Below, one piece after another: positions 23,642 through 35,304 of a stretch of DNA of 64,000 bases (position 1 is the first letter of the stretch; every line of letters starts with the position of its first letter). Source of the DNA: Fusarium oxysporum f. sp. lycopersici 4287 (Eukaryota; Ascomycota; Sordariomycetes; Hypocreales; Nectriaceae); the NCBI RefSeq assembly GCF_000149955.1, contig NC_030994.1, positions 2,223,071 through 2,287,070 of the forward strand. Reading direction: 5' to 3'. The position numbers were made by a program, and so were the translations under genes. The notes beneath the pieces were generated by a model. The model made no database searches and was not told the origin of the DNA. It saw only the letters and a program-made list of their open reading frames with translations.

Positions 23642-26587
23642 ATGCCATCGTTTCTCTCCGATCAGGACAATTCGACAATCTTTAGCAATAACCCCGACAT
23701 CCTCAACCTTGATCCCACGAACCAGTTCGGTTTCGTCAACAAGGAGAGGGTGAATGGGGGTTCTATCCGCCACACCCGATCCGACACAATCAATGAGAGC
23801 TTTGACGAGAGCTCCGTTTCCTCTACACACGCGTCCGACGTCTCCGACTCAACACCGGCGCCTATGAATGGCAACAGTAACAGCACGCGGCCTACGAGCA
23901 TGAGCTCTAATTCTAACGGCATGTCCGCTACGGCTACTCACACCCAACAAGACGATGCAAACGGAGTCGGAAAGTTTGGGCAGCAGCCCATGCCTAATGG
24001 CACAGCGAACCTAGTCGACCGTACACGCCAGCACTCATCCGATACCAATGGCATCAATTCCAATACAGCCTCTACCAATAATTATCAACATAACAACATA
24101 CTATCAAAGCCCTTACCTTCGGAACCCCAAACGACAGAGGGAGCTCCCGAGAAGCCCCCAAGCAGGAGCTTTGATGGAAACCATACACTCTCACTTTCTC
24201 CTTTCCCTGTAGAGCCGCGCGGTTCTCAGTCACAAACTGCTCTCTCGGCGAATAATAATACGAACACCGATGCGGCGCAGGCACTGCACCCTCGCACAAA
24301 TGGCACACATCGGTTGTCATCACCACCAATTTATAACCCGTCAAGTGCAGCAGCCTCATCAACAGGACATTTACAAGCCCCCCCTGGTCTCAAGCAACGA
24401 CATACCCTCGATGTACCAAAATACGTTCCGGGGCGCGGTTCAAAAGACGGAATGGATACAGCCCAAGCTAGTGGCCGCTTCTCCCCTACTAATGCTGGAA
24501 GTTCAAGTGGTCGACGACCCTCGTTGAGTATGGGTAGAAGGCCAACTCGATCAATGCAGTCAGATGGACCACGGGACGAGATTGTACCAGATGAGGATGC
24601 TCTTCGCTGGGCAGAGGCATTGCGACAAAAGAGAGCTAGCAAGAGGAGGAGAAAGGAGGAAGAGGATGACGATCGCGTTCTTGTCGGCACCAAGGTCGAT
24701 GAGAATCACGCCAACTGGGAGACCGCCTACAACATGCTTACAGGTATTCGTGTTTCGGTGTCGAGAACGAATGCCAAGCTCGACCGAGAGTTGACAGATG
24801 CCGATTTTGAGACTAAGCAGAAGTCGACGTTTGACATCGCCGGTAATGAGCTGGTGCCGTCTGCCAAGTACGATTTCAAGTTCAAGGACTACGCTCCTTG
24901 GGTCTTCCGCCGCCTCCGAGCTCTCTTCCGCCTGGACCCTGCTGATTATCTGATGTCGCTCACGGGCAAGTATATCCTATCTGAGCTGGGATCACCGGGC
25001 AAGAGTGGAAGTTTCTTTTACTTCTCCCGGGATTATAAGTATATCATCAAGACCATCCACCATGCTGAACATAAATTTCTCCGCAAGATTCTTAAGGAAT
25101 ATTACCAGCACGTCAAAGACAACCCCAATATGCTTCTTTCGCAGTTTTACGGCCTTCATCGAGTCAAGATGCCATATGGAAAGAAGATTCACTTTGTTGT
25201 GATGAACAACCTCTTCCCCCCACACCGGGATATTCATACCACTTTCGATCTGAAGGGCTCTACCATCGGTCGAGACTATAGGGAAGAAGATTTGGAGAAA
25301 AACCCAAGGGCGACCCTGAAGGATCTCAACTGGCTGAGGCGACAGCGGAGCCTCGAGTTGGGTATTCAGAAGAAGCGCATGTTTCTTGAGCAACTACAAC
25401 GGGATGTTGCTCTCCTGAAGAGACTTAAGATCATGGACTACTCACTACTAGTTGGCATACATGATGTCTCTCGAGGGAATGAAGAGAACCTTCGTGACAA
25501 GACACTGCAAGTATTCAACCCCGGTGGTGAGAAGTCCCCCGACGACGAGCCCAACTCGGTCCTCCTTCGCACACCATCCAAATTGGAGAACCAACGTAAG
25601 GCTAGGGAACTGAGACAGATGATTCGCCAGGAGCGACCAGTACCTATGGGCCAGTCAGCAAACAAGATGCCTGATGAGTTGCAAGAAGGCCAACATCGAC
25701 CTGGATGGGTCTTTGGTCAGGACGATGGTGGATTCAGGGCAACCCATGAAGATAATACTCCAGGGGATGAGATTTACTATCTCGGAGTCATCGACTGTCT
25801 CACTCACGTAAGTATTACATCGAGGTTGGAAACGACAACTAACATGATTTAGTATGGAATTATCAAAAAGATTGAGCACTTCTGGAAGGGCTTATCAAGT
25901 GACAAGACACAAATTTCAGCACTACCACCTGACCAGTATGGTGACCGGTTCTACCATTTCATCGAGGGTGTCACCATGTCCACCGAAGAGGCTCACAGGG
26001 AGGCCGAGAGGAGACACCAGGAAATGATTGAAGCTCAACGTTCAGAAAACAGAGTGTCAAGCTGGAATTCTCGGCGCAGGTCGTCTCAGGCCGTTCCACC
26101 GATGCCAACCCATGTACCACCTCCACCACCTGGCCCACGATCTCCGGAAGCTCAGGAAACGCTCGAACGGGCTAATAAGGAGGCCGAGCGCTCTGAGAGG
26201 CATGGGCATACCGAGAACCAGGTTCCAGACCGAGTCTTGAGTACCGGCACTTCTAGGGACAATCGCGACTCTTTGCAGCATGAGCCTATCTTGCCCGTCG
26301 TGCAAGAGGCAGGTGAAAATGGCCGTGACGACACCGAGGCCAGGCCCCCGAGATCCTCTAAAGACCTCAACAAGAGCCTCCCTCCGACGAGAGCACCGCC
26401 CCCAACTCCTCCCAAGTCAGGATATGCCGGACCCGGAAGCGCAGATAGTGGCTATGCAGGTCTCAGCAATGGCACAGGTCCCGCCAATCAAGGACAGAGA
26501 GTGAGCATTGATAGTCTCAATAAAGAGCTGCCGCCATTACCGAGGAAGGATGGGACAGACGACAATGGAGTACGACTGGTAGCTTAG
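23642..26587 (+). CDS. MSS4: Phosphatidylinositol-4-phosphate 5-kinase Mss4
   Basis: Exons 23642-25807 and 25853-26587 encode 966 aa; the intron has GTAAGT and ends TTTAG in phase 0. The start is the ATG of MPSFLSDQDNS; an earlier TTG in frame is not a plausible eukaryotic start. Residues 1-350 are low-complexity Ser/Asn/Thr-rich. The PIPK domain (about 357-765) shows the Gly-rich loop ELGSPGKSGSFFYFSRD, the lysine of KYIIKTIHHAEHKFL, FDLKGSTIGR, the catalytic MDYSLLVGIHD (about 598) and the VID/activation-loop segment ending KKIEHFWKGL. The enzyme makes PI(4,5)P2 at the plasma membrane, acting in actin organisation and wall integrity. It may act upstream of Rho1 signalling, as the WSC sensor does, but the two genes are not a unit. 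The C-terminal 200 residues hold polyproline runs (VPPPPPGP, RAPPPTPPKS) and are otherwise disordered-looking. Confidence 0.95.
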
Positions 26588-27479
26588 GTTGCGACCAAGG
26601 TCAAACCAAGGAATCACTTCCAGGTTTGTCGAGGAGGACAAAAGATGGATTCACGATTAAGAAAGCGAACGACGCAGATACATACACAAGGTTGACGAGC
26701 GACGGAACCATCGCCAACCACCAATGATGCATTAGAAAAGCGAGACACCTGGCGACACCCCCTTGTTCATATCCATATCATATTCTTATGCTGGACCATT
26801 CCTTGACCAGCCGCGCACTATTTCCTTATTGTTATTCTGTCAATCAACATCATTGGCATACTGGACTCGGCCTCGGCCTATGAAAGCAAGTTTCTATTTC
26901 AGACACATTTTCCTTTGTCAGCGACGAAGCAGAGAAGCACTCGGAAAGGTGGTGGGTGAGCCGTATCGCCAGGTTGAAGCGCGGTCGGTGTCTCGGGAGC
27001 GAGTGCAGATATGGTTCCTTTTATCAAAAAAGAAGAAGACATGGATGATACCACCACGCTTAGCACGCTACAGTCTGTTTTTTTTTTATTCACTTTTCTT
27101 CTGGTCGTTAATCAAATCTTTGTTGACTGGCCCCTTTTCACATGATACTTCGTTTTTGTCATATACTTATTGTACTCTCTTGGTTTCTCATCAGCTGGCA
27201 GGGCTTGCACAGGCAGCGGCTTAGGTAGTAGGAATAGATAGATTTGGTAGGATAAAGATTTGAGTTAGCTCATTGGGAGGAGTGGGTGCGGCGTGTGATG
27301 TGAAGGTGGTACAGTGAGTGCAATTGCAGTTGTGATTGTACCTTTTGGGGTGTGAGTTGGTGATATTGTGGTAGTTTACAATGATATAATACAAATATGT
27401 AAAACAAGTAATGGCCTTTTGTGAAGCCTTTTCCGTGTCCGTTGTCTCATTCATCCATCATCTTGTTCCTCCAATCCCG
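26588..27479. other. Convergent intergenic region between MSS4 and COA6
   Basis: About 0.9 kb lying at the 3' ends of both neighbours. It contains short poly-T and A/T-rich stretches that can serve as 3'-end signals for both strands. No gene is supported. Confidence 0.5.
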
Positions 27480-27884
27480 TTACTTCTTCTGGTCCAACAT
27501 GGCCTGAATATCGCCCACACCCTTGCCCTTCTCCCCAGCACCACCCTCTGGCGCAAAACTCGTCGTAACCGTCATCTCCTGTGCACCCTGTGCCCTCAAC
27601 TCATCCAGGCGTCGCTTCTTCTGGATATCCGCAACCCTCCACTGCTTGAAGTACTTGACCCAAGCAGCTGCACAGTCCCTCTCAAAATCCGCCGTCTCAA
27701 CTGGACAAGCCTTCTTTGTCGCTGATGGATCCTTGGTGGCGTCGACGATGTTGTGGGCGTCTAAACAGTTGAAGTAGGCATCGCGGGCGGCCCAGCAGAT
27801 CTTGCGCTCTTGACGGTTTGGTATCGCGTCGCCGGATCGAATGGCGTCTGCGCGGGATTCGCTTGAGAATGGCCAGAAACCCAT
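27480..27884 (-). CDS. COA6: Cytochrome c oxidase assembly factor 6 (Coa6), twin-Cys protein
   Basis: A single exon encodes 134 aa. The core carries a CX9C motif (C30-C40, CWAARDAYFNC) and a CX10C motif (C60-C71, CPVETADFERDC), the exact spacing that marks Coa6 among twin-Cys intermembrane-space proteins. WVKYFKQWR follows the second motif. Coa6 helps deliver copper to the CuA site of Cox2, working with Sco proteins in the mitochondrial intermembrane space. There is no cleavable presequence, as expected for Mia40-dependent import. The 50-residue tail after the core is polar and longer than in yeast. The gene is divergent from SYS1 across a 545-nt shared upstream region. Confidence 0.92.
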   Translation of the reverse strand: MGFWPFSSESRADAIRSGDAIPNRQERKICWAARDAYFNCLDAHNIVDATKDPSATKKACPVETADFERDCAAAWVKYFKQWRVADIQKKRRLDELRAQGAQEMTVTTSFAPEGGAGEKGKGVGDIQAMLDQKK

Positions 27885-28429
27885 TGCGTATTTGTATTTT
27901 TGTGGTTTTTATGTGAGAGAGTTAATTGGTGATGGTGATGAGGGCGGGACACACGGGTACAAAATCTCATGAGCCGTGTATCTCTAGTCTACTAACGCTG
28001 AGGGTACGTTATGACGAGCAGAACCGGCAGAAAAAGAGGGCGGTGAGATTGAAATGGTTTAGTGGACGGAGCACAAGCCACGTTTCAGGGTAGCTATGTT
28101 CTGCTATGTGTGGCTGATGCACTTTAATCTGTCCTTTGATTGTCCTTACTTCCCTTGCTTTAAGCAACTCGACTTATTCCCTGCACTCAGCTTTCATCTC
28201 TCCTTTACTTTTTCTTTGTCTACGCTGATTCTCAGCTTCTGCTGAGTCTTACTTTCAGTAATCAAGCTTCAAAAGACGAGAAAAAGCTGGGAATATAAGG
28301 CTCATGCGCTAAAGCCGAAAGCTCAAAGAAGACATCACAAGACCTCACGAGACATGCCCCTTCGATGACCGACGACTCCTACACCCTCTACACTTGGCCT
28401 CTTACAACAATTTCACACAAAGACACAAG
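27885..28429. promoter_or_regulatory. Bidirectional promoter region of COA6 and SYS1
   Basis: The 545-nt gap lies between two divergent start codons. It includes a pyrimidine-rich strand segment (about 28137-28260) and an A/C-rich SYS1 leader just before 28430. No specific factor site was recognised with confidence. Confidence 0.5.
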
Positions 28430-29110
28430 ATGCCACGACGTCGTAAACCTCCGCGCGCAGGCGCCCTCGCAGAACTTGCGCCCCTAAAAATCGCAGGCCA
28501 GATCGCGACGCTACAGGCGATATACTACTTCGCTGCACTGGTTCTGATTGTCTTTACGGCGCTTGTCTCTGGCTCTGGGTTTAGCTGGACGCTTGTATTT
28601 GGATGGGAGGGACTGAGAGGAGATACCACGCATGGATGGCTCATGGCATTTGTGTTCTTGTTGGATGGAGGGTTGATCATGTGAGTTCTCCTTCGAAGCG
28701 CAGAAGCTCCCTTGTTGTAATATCGTTCTTTGCTAACACTTTATAGTCCTATCGCAATAGTCGCCCTCATCGCTCGCTCCAAACTCGTACCCGATTTCGC
28801 ATTGACCGTCCACTTTCTCAACCTCGTAATCGCATCCCTTTACAGCGGCCACATCCCCCGCCACGGAGCCTGGTGGTTCACCATGCTTGTCTCATCCGGG
28901 CTATGCATCGGTCTCGGAACTTGGGGCTGTCAGTATCGCGAGCTGCAGCCCGTCTTCTTCGGCGGTCGTCCCATTCTCCCAGCTACAGGACCTGAAGGCG
29001 CAGCGCCGCAACCTCCTCCTGTTGATGAGGAGATGGGTATTGCTGTGAGAGGAAGGGGGCCGGATGGTGGTGGAGAGTATGAGATGGCGCCTATGCAGCC
29101 TGTAAGATGA
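28430..29110 (+). CDS. SYS1: Sys1, Golgi integral membrane protein
   Basis: Exons 28430-28680 and 28747-29110 give 204 aa; the intron (GTGAGT, branch GCTAACAC, TATAG) splits the Ile of LIMIPIAIVAL-type sequence in phase 2. Four hydrophobic helices are visible: AIYYFAALVLIVFTALV, GWLMAFVFLLDGGLI with PIAIVALIA, LTVHFLNLVIASLY and WWFTMLVSSGLCIGLG. The VPDFALTVHFLNL segment is the conserved Sys1 signature. Sys1 is the Golgi receptor that recruits the small GTPase Arl3 (ARFRP1), which leads to Arl1 and golgin recruitment. The tail after the last helix contains YRELQPVFFGG and is Pro/Gly-rich, ending MAPMQPVR. Confidence 0.93.
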
Positions 29111-29622
29111 AACTGGGGTTGGGGTCCTTGGATATGGTTGAATAGACTTGCATTGCTAGGCGTTTGGGCGCTCTTTACACCGTTTATGTACGTTAATTTT
29201 GAAGAGCTTTAATCAGGGGTCCGTTTAGACCGAGTGAGACGGCTCCAAGATAGATCTGTCTGTCAAGAGATCTCATAAAGATTCATAGATGCATGTGCCT
29301 GGAATCGACACTTGTGACTTATCGCGATATGCTTCAGTACTTTACTTGTTCGTCAAAGTTACAGTCAAAGTAAGAAACAGCAAAGGAAAAATGGAGAAGA
29401 AGTGGCTTTGATGCCTTTGTTGAATCTATCTCAACCTCCATCTTCTGCAATCTCCAACCCCGTCGTGGCTCGCTGTAACCAAATTCATTCCCCATAGAGA
29501 ATACACCTTTGTCCTATCTTGTCTTTCTTTCTTCAGTAGAGTACAAAAACCAGCGCATCCCATCGATTACGCCCATTCCTTTTCTTCGCCTCCAATTTCT
29601 TCTGTGACCATCCATGGACGTT
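29111..29622. other. Convergent intergenic region between SYS1 and CFT2
   Basis: About 0.5 kb at the 3' ends of both genes. No gene or recognised site beyond expected 3' UTR sequence. Confidence 0.5.
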
Positions 29623-32566
29623 CTATGCACCAGCCACAACCGCCAAGTTATCGTATATCATCTTGCGCACCTCGTAGAAAGTGCTTCTTCGTGCAGTCGG
29701 CATACCAACGCTCTCAACCTCGACGCGTCCTGCGGAGGTCTTGCGGACAGCCACGGTGCCGTCGACAACTAGTGTACCCTCACCACGGAATTCAGCTGCA
29801 TGGCCAGCAGATTGCATGGCACGACGGAGGTCAGCAAGTCGGAGATCGCCAACATGTAGTGGTTGAGCTGCTGAGCGGACAGCGGAAATGAGGTTAGCAG
29901 GTAGAACATCGAGAACTGGTGTGGCCGACGGAATAGCTGCAGCCATGTTGGTAAGTGTTGTGGAAGACGTCTCCTCCGTCTTCTGGCGCTTGTTGGCAGC
30001 ATCTTCATCTGCTGCGGCAGCTTCGTTGAGATGTGTGGCCAGAAGCTGTCCGGTGATAGTAACAATGCCCAGACCACGTACGTTCTGCCACTTGATCTTT
30101 CTTACAAGAGGATCAGCGAGCTTGACAACCCATGCGTTGGTGTCGACACTGGCATCCACGACGACTCCAACCTCGGGAGTATACACGTCAACAGAGCGCT
30201 CACTGCCAGCATCCGCGTTGCCATTATCTCCGCCCAATGCCCGACGGCAGTCTTCAGCCAGAGAAAGTGTCTCATCTCGTTCGCCACCAACAAGAATGAG
30301 CTTTCGTGGTTGGATTAGGGGAATCAGCATGTTTAGACTTCGCTTATCATGCAGACCACTAAAGTCGACGAATGCAATGCGCATGTTGGTCTGGACACTT
30401 TCGGTCTGATATGTGAGTTTGCATGGTCCTGTGGGCTCCTCGGTCTCGATATCCTCGACACTGTCGAGCTCATCAGGCACGAAACCATCATGATCACCAG
30501 CTCCAGCCTCTTCCCCGTCAGCGGAGCCAGCCCGCATATTCTGTTGTCGCTTAGCACCGGTTCCAGTCTTTGCGAAATCGTCCCATCTTCGTTTCTTGCC
30601 GAGCTTGTCGTCAGCAGCCTCCATATTGGTGTTGTCCTGTCCTTCTTCCTCTTTCTCCTCAGCACGGAGGTAATCTTCGGGTCGAATGAGCTCTCCGAAG
30701 TCATCTTGGCGCTTTCTCCGGATAGCAATAGGAAACGTCCTCTCTCGGCCCTTCTTCCCCCGAGAGTCGAAATCGTATACACCCTTCTTCTTGATGAGCA
30801 CGTTGATACCGAGATCCTCATCCTTGAGAACAACATTCTTGCGGCCAGCTTGGGCAATAGCTGTCGAGACATTGAGTGCTTTACCCTGTTGTTCTCCGTC
30901 TTCATCTTCCGAGTCAGAAGAGGATTCAGATGAAGCATCGTCAACGACATCTGCTGCCGCCTCGAGTCCAGCTGCGCCTCCGCTCTGTTGTGTAGCCTGA
31001 AGTTGCCTTTGAGTCGCAAGCCATTGTTGATATAATGCCAATTCATCACCGTCTAGCGCATGACGTTGGGCCTCGCGGATCTCCAACTCCCGTCCACCAG
31101 CATAAACAAACTCGAGATTCTCTCCGTTTGCGTTTTGTTCCACCGACACACCATCCTTGCGCTCCTTCCACCAATCCCATAATGTCCGTGCAATAGATGG
31201 CTTGTCGGTCTTTGATAGGCCTGGCTTATCTGTTAGAATGACCAAGTTTCTCGAGTCTCGTGCCAATCCCTTGATCAAATCCTTTGAGAAACCCCACTCG
31301 ATACTACTATCACTGGCCAAAATAACACGGCCTTCTGTCGATACGTTGTCGGGATTCTGACTTAGAAGTCGTGCGATCTGAGCTTTGCGCTCGAGTAGTC
31401 GTAGATATTTAAAGTCGAATGGTCCACCCTCCTTCTTGTCGTTTGCACCGTTGACCTTTCGTTGACCCTCAGCAAAGGCCTCGAATTCTTGAACGATACT
31501 CTCGTCCATCCACTCGAGCATACTTCGGGCGTATCGCATTGTGCTTGACATATTGCGTCCAGCCAAGTATAGCTTGGCTGTCTTGAGGACGCCAGCATCG
31601 GAAGCAGCATCGGTCCTCCAGGCATGTTCCAGGAGATACGAGAGTTCTAGGACTCGAGCACTTGAATCCACAGGGATAAGAACAGTTCCTCCTCGTGTCA
31701 CACAAGCCTTGATGGTGTCGATCAGCTGCTCGTCTCGCTTTGCGCGACCTCCAGTCTGGGCAGTTCGGTCTGCACCACGACTGCTGCAGATCAGTGCAGT
31801 TGGTTTCCGCAGTTGCTCAATGACTTCAGCGCCACCTCCTCCAGCGCCTCCCAGCCAAGCTGCTCCAGCAAAGACATTCTCACGTGCTTGATTCCAGTCC
31901 ACAGCATACACGATAGACTCTAGACCGTGCTGAATGTGCCATATCGTACCTCCGAGGGTATGTCCAGAGTTGTAGGCGGTGATAGTCAAGCCATTAAGAG
32001 GCGGTGAGAATGGTGAGGGTAGAGGTTGATGAGGTTGTGAGTATTTAAGTGGTTGGATAAGGGAGAAGTATCGTGCAATCTCTTCGTTCGTAGGAGATTG
32101 TAGTAGTAGGTTCTGCGCAGTCGTCGCAGTCTGTGTCAGCGAGTATGCGCTCTCCGTGAGCGAACTTTGAGGGATCGTCGTCGCCGCGGCAGGACTTGAT
32201 GTGTATAGGTCTTGGATGAGGGTGCGGCCCAGGTCAATGACGGGTCGTGTCGCATATACGGGGATGCGCGTGAACTGTGGAATGTTCTTGCAGCAGTGGG
32301 CGTAGGCTGCAAGATGTGAAGCTGTCGCATGTGTAACGAGAATGAGCGAGAGAGTTGTCACTTGTCTATAGCGTATTTGTTAGCCATCATCGCACTATCA
32401 GATGCGCAGGGGGTGCATACTTCTCTATCTCTTTGAGCTTTTCAACATCGAAGGTCTCGTCCCATCCTAGATCAACCAATACCTTGACTCCTCCATCGAG
32501 CTCAAGAAGCGATTGCGAAGCAGGCGAGTCTGAAAGAGCGCCCTGGAGCGGGCAAAAGGTGAACAT
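29623..32566 (-). CDS. CFT2: Cleavage and polyadenylation factor Cft2 (CPSF100-like)
   Basis: Two exons on the minus strand, 32421-32566 and 29623-32365, encode 962 aa. The intron has a GTATGC donor and TATAG acceptor in phase 2. The protein begins MFTFCPLQGALSDSPAS, followed by the metallo-beta-lactamase fold (LVDLGWDETFDV, LVTHATASHLAAYAHC, GHTLGGTIW, VYAVDWNQARENVFAGA) and the beta-CASP domain (SRGADRTAQTGG, VLIPVDSSARVLELSYLLE, VILASDSS). Where the nuclease CPSF73/Ysh1 has HxHxDH, this protein has THATASH (H61, H66), so the zinc ligands are incomplete, as in CPSF100. It is a structural partner of Ysh1 in nuclear pre-mRNA 3'-end cleavage. The middle region has an acidic Ser/Asp block (SSESSSDSEDEDGE) and a basic KKRRWDDFAK segment, then the conserved PRKLILVGGERDETLSL end domain. 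Confidence 0.95.
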
Positions 32567-34029
32567 GATGGTATCGGCGCAAACGTGATTAAAGAAAGGA
32601 TCAAGTCAAATCGAGATGAAAGTTTGGAGTAGGTTTGCTATATCGATTGTAGCAACATGGTTATCGTTAGATCGATATTAGTTAAGCCGAGGATGATAAA
32701 GTATCGAGATGGGATTGTTGCAGCTATTGAATTGTCATTTCATTGTCCTCTGTTGATGCGGACAAAGACAATCAATCGGTCGTCGCGAAGCTTGATGATT
32801 ATTGTGCCCATTTGATGCGCGTAGCACCTGCAGCTGTCAATCGGCCGGGCCGGTTGAACTATAGTCCGACTTACACGCGACAAGCTGCTGATTACGTGCA
32901 TTCACGGATGAAATAAACTATTTAAGGTATAATACAAAGGTTGATTGAATTAACTCAAATGCGACTACAAAGAATCTCCAAGTCTACAATAGCCAGTGAA
33001 TCATGTGAGGCCGTCAAGACAACCCATGCACGATATAATTGGCATGCAGTGACAAGCCAATACGAATAGCTTCACAATCAACATTACAACGAAAGGCTCA
33101 ATACGAGCAGACCAATCTCACGAGACCAATTCGATCCAATTTAAAGGTATGTCTCTCGTCCATAAATAGCACTGTCAACTACAGTATCGTCAATAGCTTC
33201 ATCCTCTCGCCACCCCTCCAGGCCTCTAAATTGCCGCCTATTTCCATCGCACCCCTACAGCACTTATACGCAAACCCCAATTCTAGGCTTCGAGATAAAA
33301 TTAAGGATTACCTGGAACTATCCGAGACCCTCTATTATTTAGCATCATCATTTCCCTTTTTCCCCAGTTTCTCCCTTACGCGTTCTTTACGATCTGTACC
33401 ACACCCTGTCCGGCATCTCGGCATCGTCAGGATGACGCGGCCATGCACTACGCGCCTCCAAATAGCTAAAGACACGGATAAACGGGAATGCAGAGACTAC
33501 CCTCCAACTGACAACAACCTTAAATCTACTGTAAATTTTACCTCATCGTGCCGTTGTGCCGCCCCTGACTTACACTGAACGCGTACGTACGCAGTGCATT
33601 GGCGCTCAAACCGCTTCGTCAACCGGCTTGATATTACACCCTGGGACGAAACGTCACTCAAACATACAGAGACACGATGGATTAGGTGGAATGATGATGG
33701 TCAAAACTGGTCAATATGCTTCTGACATTGCTCAGTAACTATGTACATGATTTGGTATTGCAATGGCACCTGAACACCACTGAACCATGACGCTGCCTTG
33801 TATGACCCCTAAACACCGTTCCGTTCATTCCTCTTCCGTTCCCAGTCGTAAAAAAGCACGCTGAATGATTGCAGTCAACCTCCTTTTGGTTGCTGCCCCG
33901 TAAAAAATGAAGACGCCGTGACAATGCATATGATGGATAAACACAACCCCTTAGCATGATAGCCTCTAACTAGGCTGATTTTGGCCTCCAATCCTCTTCG
34001 ACGTCACTGAAAACGGCTTCCTCGCGTTT
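32567..34029. other. Intergenic region, CFT2 promoter and Pac2-gene 3' side
   Basis: About 1.46 kb. The part near 32570-32900 is the CFT2 upstream region. A 179-codon frame at 33039-33578 starts with TTG and is not accepted as a gene. The segment about 33170-33560 differs in texture from its flanks, with many TA-rich words such as CTCTATTATTTAGC and GATAAAATTAAGG. Confidence 0.45.
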
Positions 34030-35304
34030 CTAGATGCAGAATTTGCGGTCCAGCATTCTCAAGGCTCTTGCGTCCTCACTGACACCGCCCTTCTCCAGAC
34101 CACAGGCACCAGCCGCTCTAGGACTGCTGCTGGCGCTGCCAGGCTTGACACTGCCGCTTTCACTAGGTGCGGGAGTAGGGTGCAGGAGCGCTGAGAGGCT
34201 GGCCTTGTTAGATGTGGTGGCAGGAGCTTCAGAATGAGAGCTGCGTGGAGGACTGACGCTCATAGTGCGGCTAGGGGGAGTGCTGATGGCAGCGAGAGAC
34301 GATCCTGGAGGGCCATTTGTAACAGCACCGAGACCTGGGAGTGCAACCTGATGAGTGCGAGAAGATCCATTCACCATGGCGGTTGGAGCAGCTGCCTGCA
34401 AATGATGCTCTCGAGGCGAGTCGTGAGCTCTAGGGAGAGTAGGGTGTGAGTAGTGAGGAGATGTTGATGGGTAGGCGGGCTTGGCGGGCAGAGGAGGAAG
34501 AGGAGCACGCTGCTCATAAACAGGTGCCTGATGGTAGTGTGGGTGAGGAAGACCTGGGTGGCCGGGGTGAGGTGGAAGTTGCTGAGGTACACCGTGGGGA
34601 TAGGGAGCGGCGTAATGGCTGTAAGGAGGAGTAGCGACGGGGGAAGGAGGCCATCCATAGCCAGGCTGGCCATAGGGAGCATATGGTTGTTGACCAGGTT
34701 GAGGAACCATGTAGGGAGGCTGCTGCATCGGCGCCCGTGTTAGAGCAGGTGTAGTGTTGGCCTCTCCCATGCTGGACTCAGGATACATGCCCTTAACAGG
34801 AACTATGCCACGTAAGTTAGGATCATTTGTTGGTTGTTGAAGCTCAGGCTGGCCAGGTTGAGGGCGAGAATAGTATGAGATAAGGTGAAGATGCTGGCCG
34901 GTTGAAGTAGTGATGCTGAAAGATTGCTTCATCAGGCCGTCTGCCTTGTATCGGTATCCCTCAGGCTCCCCGTCATCTAGGTCCTCGTCGCTACCGCGTC
35001 CAGAGTCTGGGGTCTTGCCACCACCTCGTCGGGTAGTGTTGAAACCACCGCCTCGCTTACCCTCCATCTCACGGTATGTCAGGAAGCTTCCCGACACTCG
35101 GCTGGCGCTCCATGACTTTCCATCAGTCCATCTCCTCATACCAGCTTCCCGCTCATCCCAAACAAAAACCGAACCAGATCGAATTGACTGTCTCTCCTTC
35201 TCTGAAAGTCGTCGTTGCACACGAGGCAGAATGCCCAATCGGCAAGCCTCAAATAATCTTATAGCATCGGCGGGTGTCCGCACATATCCGTGGTACGTTT
35301 CCAT
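34030..35304 (-). CDS. PAC2: Gti1/Pac2-family (Wor1-like) transcription regulator, Pac2 branch
   Basis: A single exon encodes 424 aa. The Gti1/Pac2 (WOPR) domain is in two blocks: residues about 6-80 (GYVRTPADAIRLFEACRLG, SGSVFVWDE, MRRWTDGKSWSASRVSGSFLTYRE) and about 116-147 (GYRYKADGLMKQSFSI, LHLISYYS). An acidic/Gly linker separates them. The C-terminal 270 residues are Pro/Gln/His/Tyr-rich (PYGQPGYGWPPSP, PYSHYAAPYPHG) and look disordered. WOPR proteins bind DNA directly; family members (Wor1, Ryp1, Sge1, Pac2) control morphology, conidiation, mating or virulence programmes. The first block reads closer to Pac2 than to Sge1/Wor1, which is a judgement from memory. The upstream intergenic region is exceptionally long. 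Start ATG: METYHGYV, directly before the domain. Confidence 0.92.
   Translation of the reverse strand: METYHGYVRTPADAIRLFEACRLGILPRVQRRLSEKERQSIRSGSVFVWDEREAGMRRWTDGKSWSASRVSGSFLTYREMEGKRGGGFNTTRRGGGKTPDSGRGSDEDLDDGEPEGYRYKADGLMKQSFSITTSTGQHLHLISYYSRPQPGQPELQQPTNDPNLRGIVPVKGMYPESSMGEANTTPALTRAPMQQPPYMVPQPGQQPYAPYGQPGYGWPPSPVATPPYSHYAAPYPHGVPQQLPPHPGHPGLPHPHYHQAPVYEQRAPLPPLPAKPAYPSTSPHYSHPTLPRAHDSPREHHLQAAAPTAMVNGSSRTHQVALPGLGAVTNGPPGSSLAAISTPPSRTMSVSPPRSSHSEAPATTSNKASLSALLHPTPAPSESGSVKPGSASSSPRAAGACGLEKGGVSEDARALRMLDRKFCI

Noticed and set aside
33039..33578. 179-codon plus-strand frame near CFT2
   Set aside because: It starts with TTG, has no recognisable domain and lies in sequence of odd texture.
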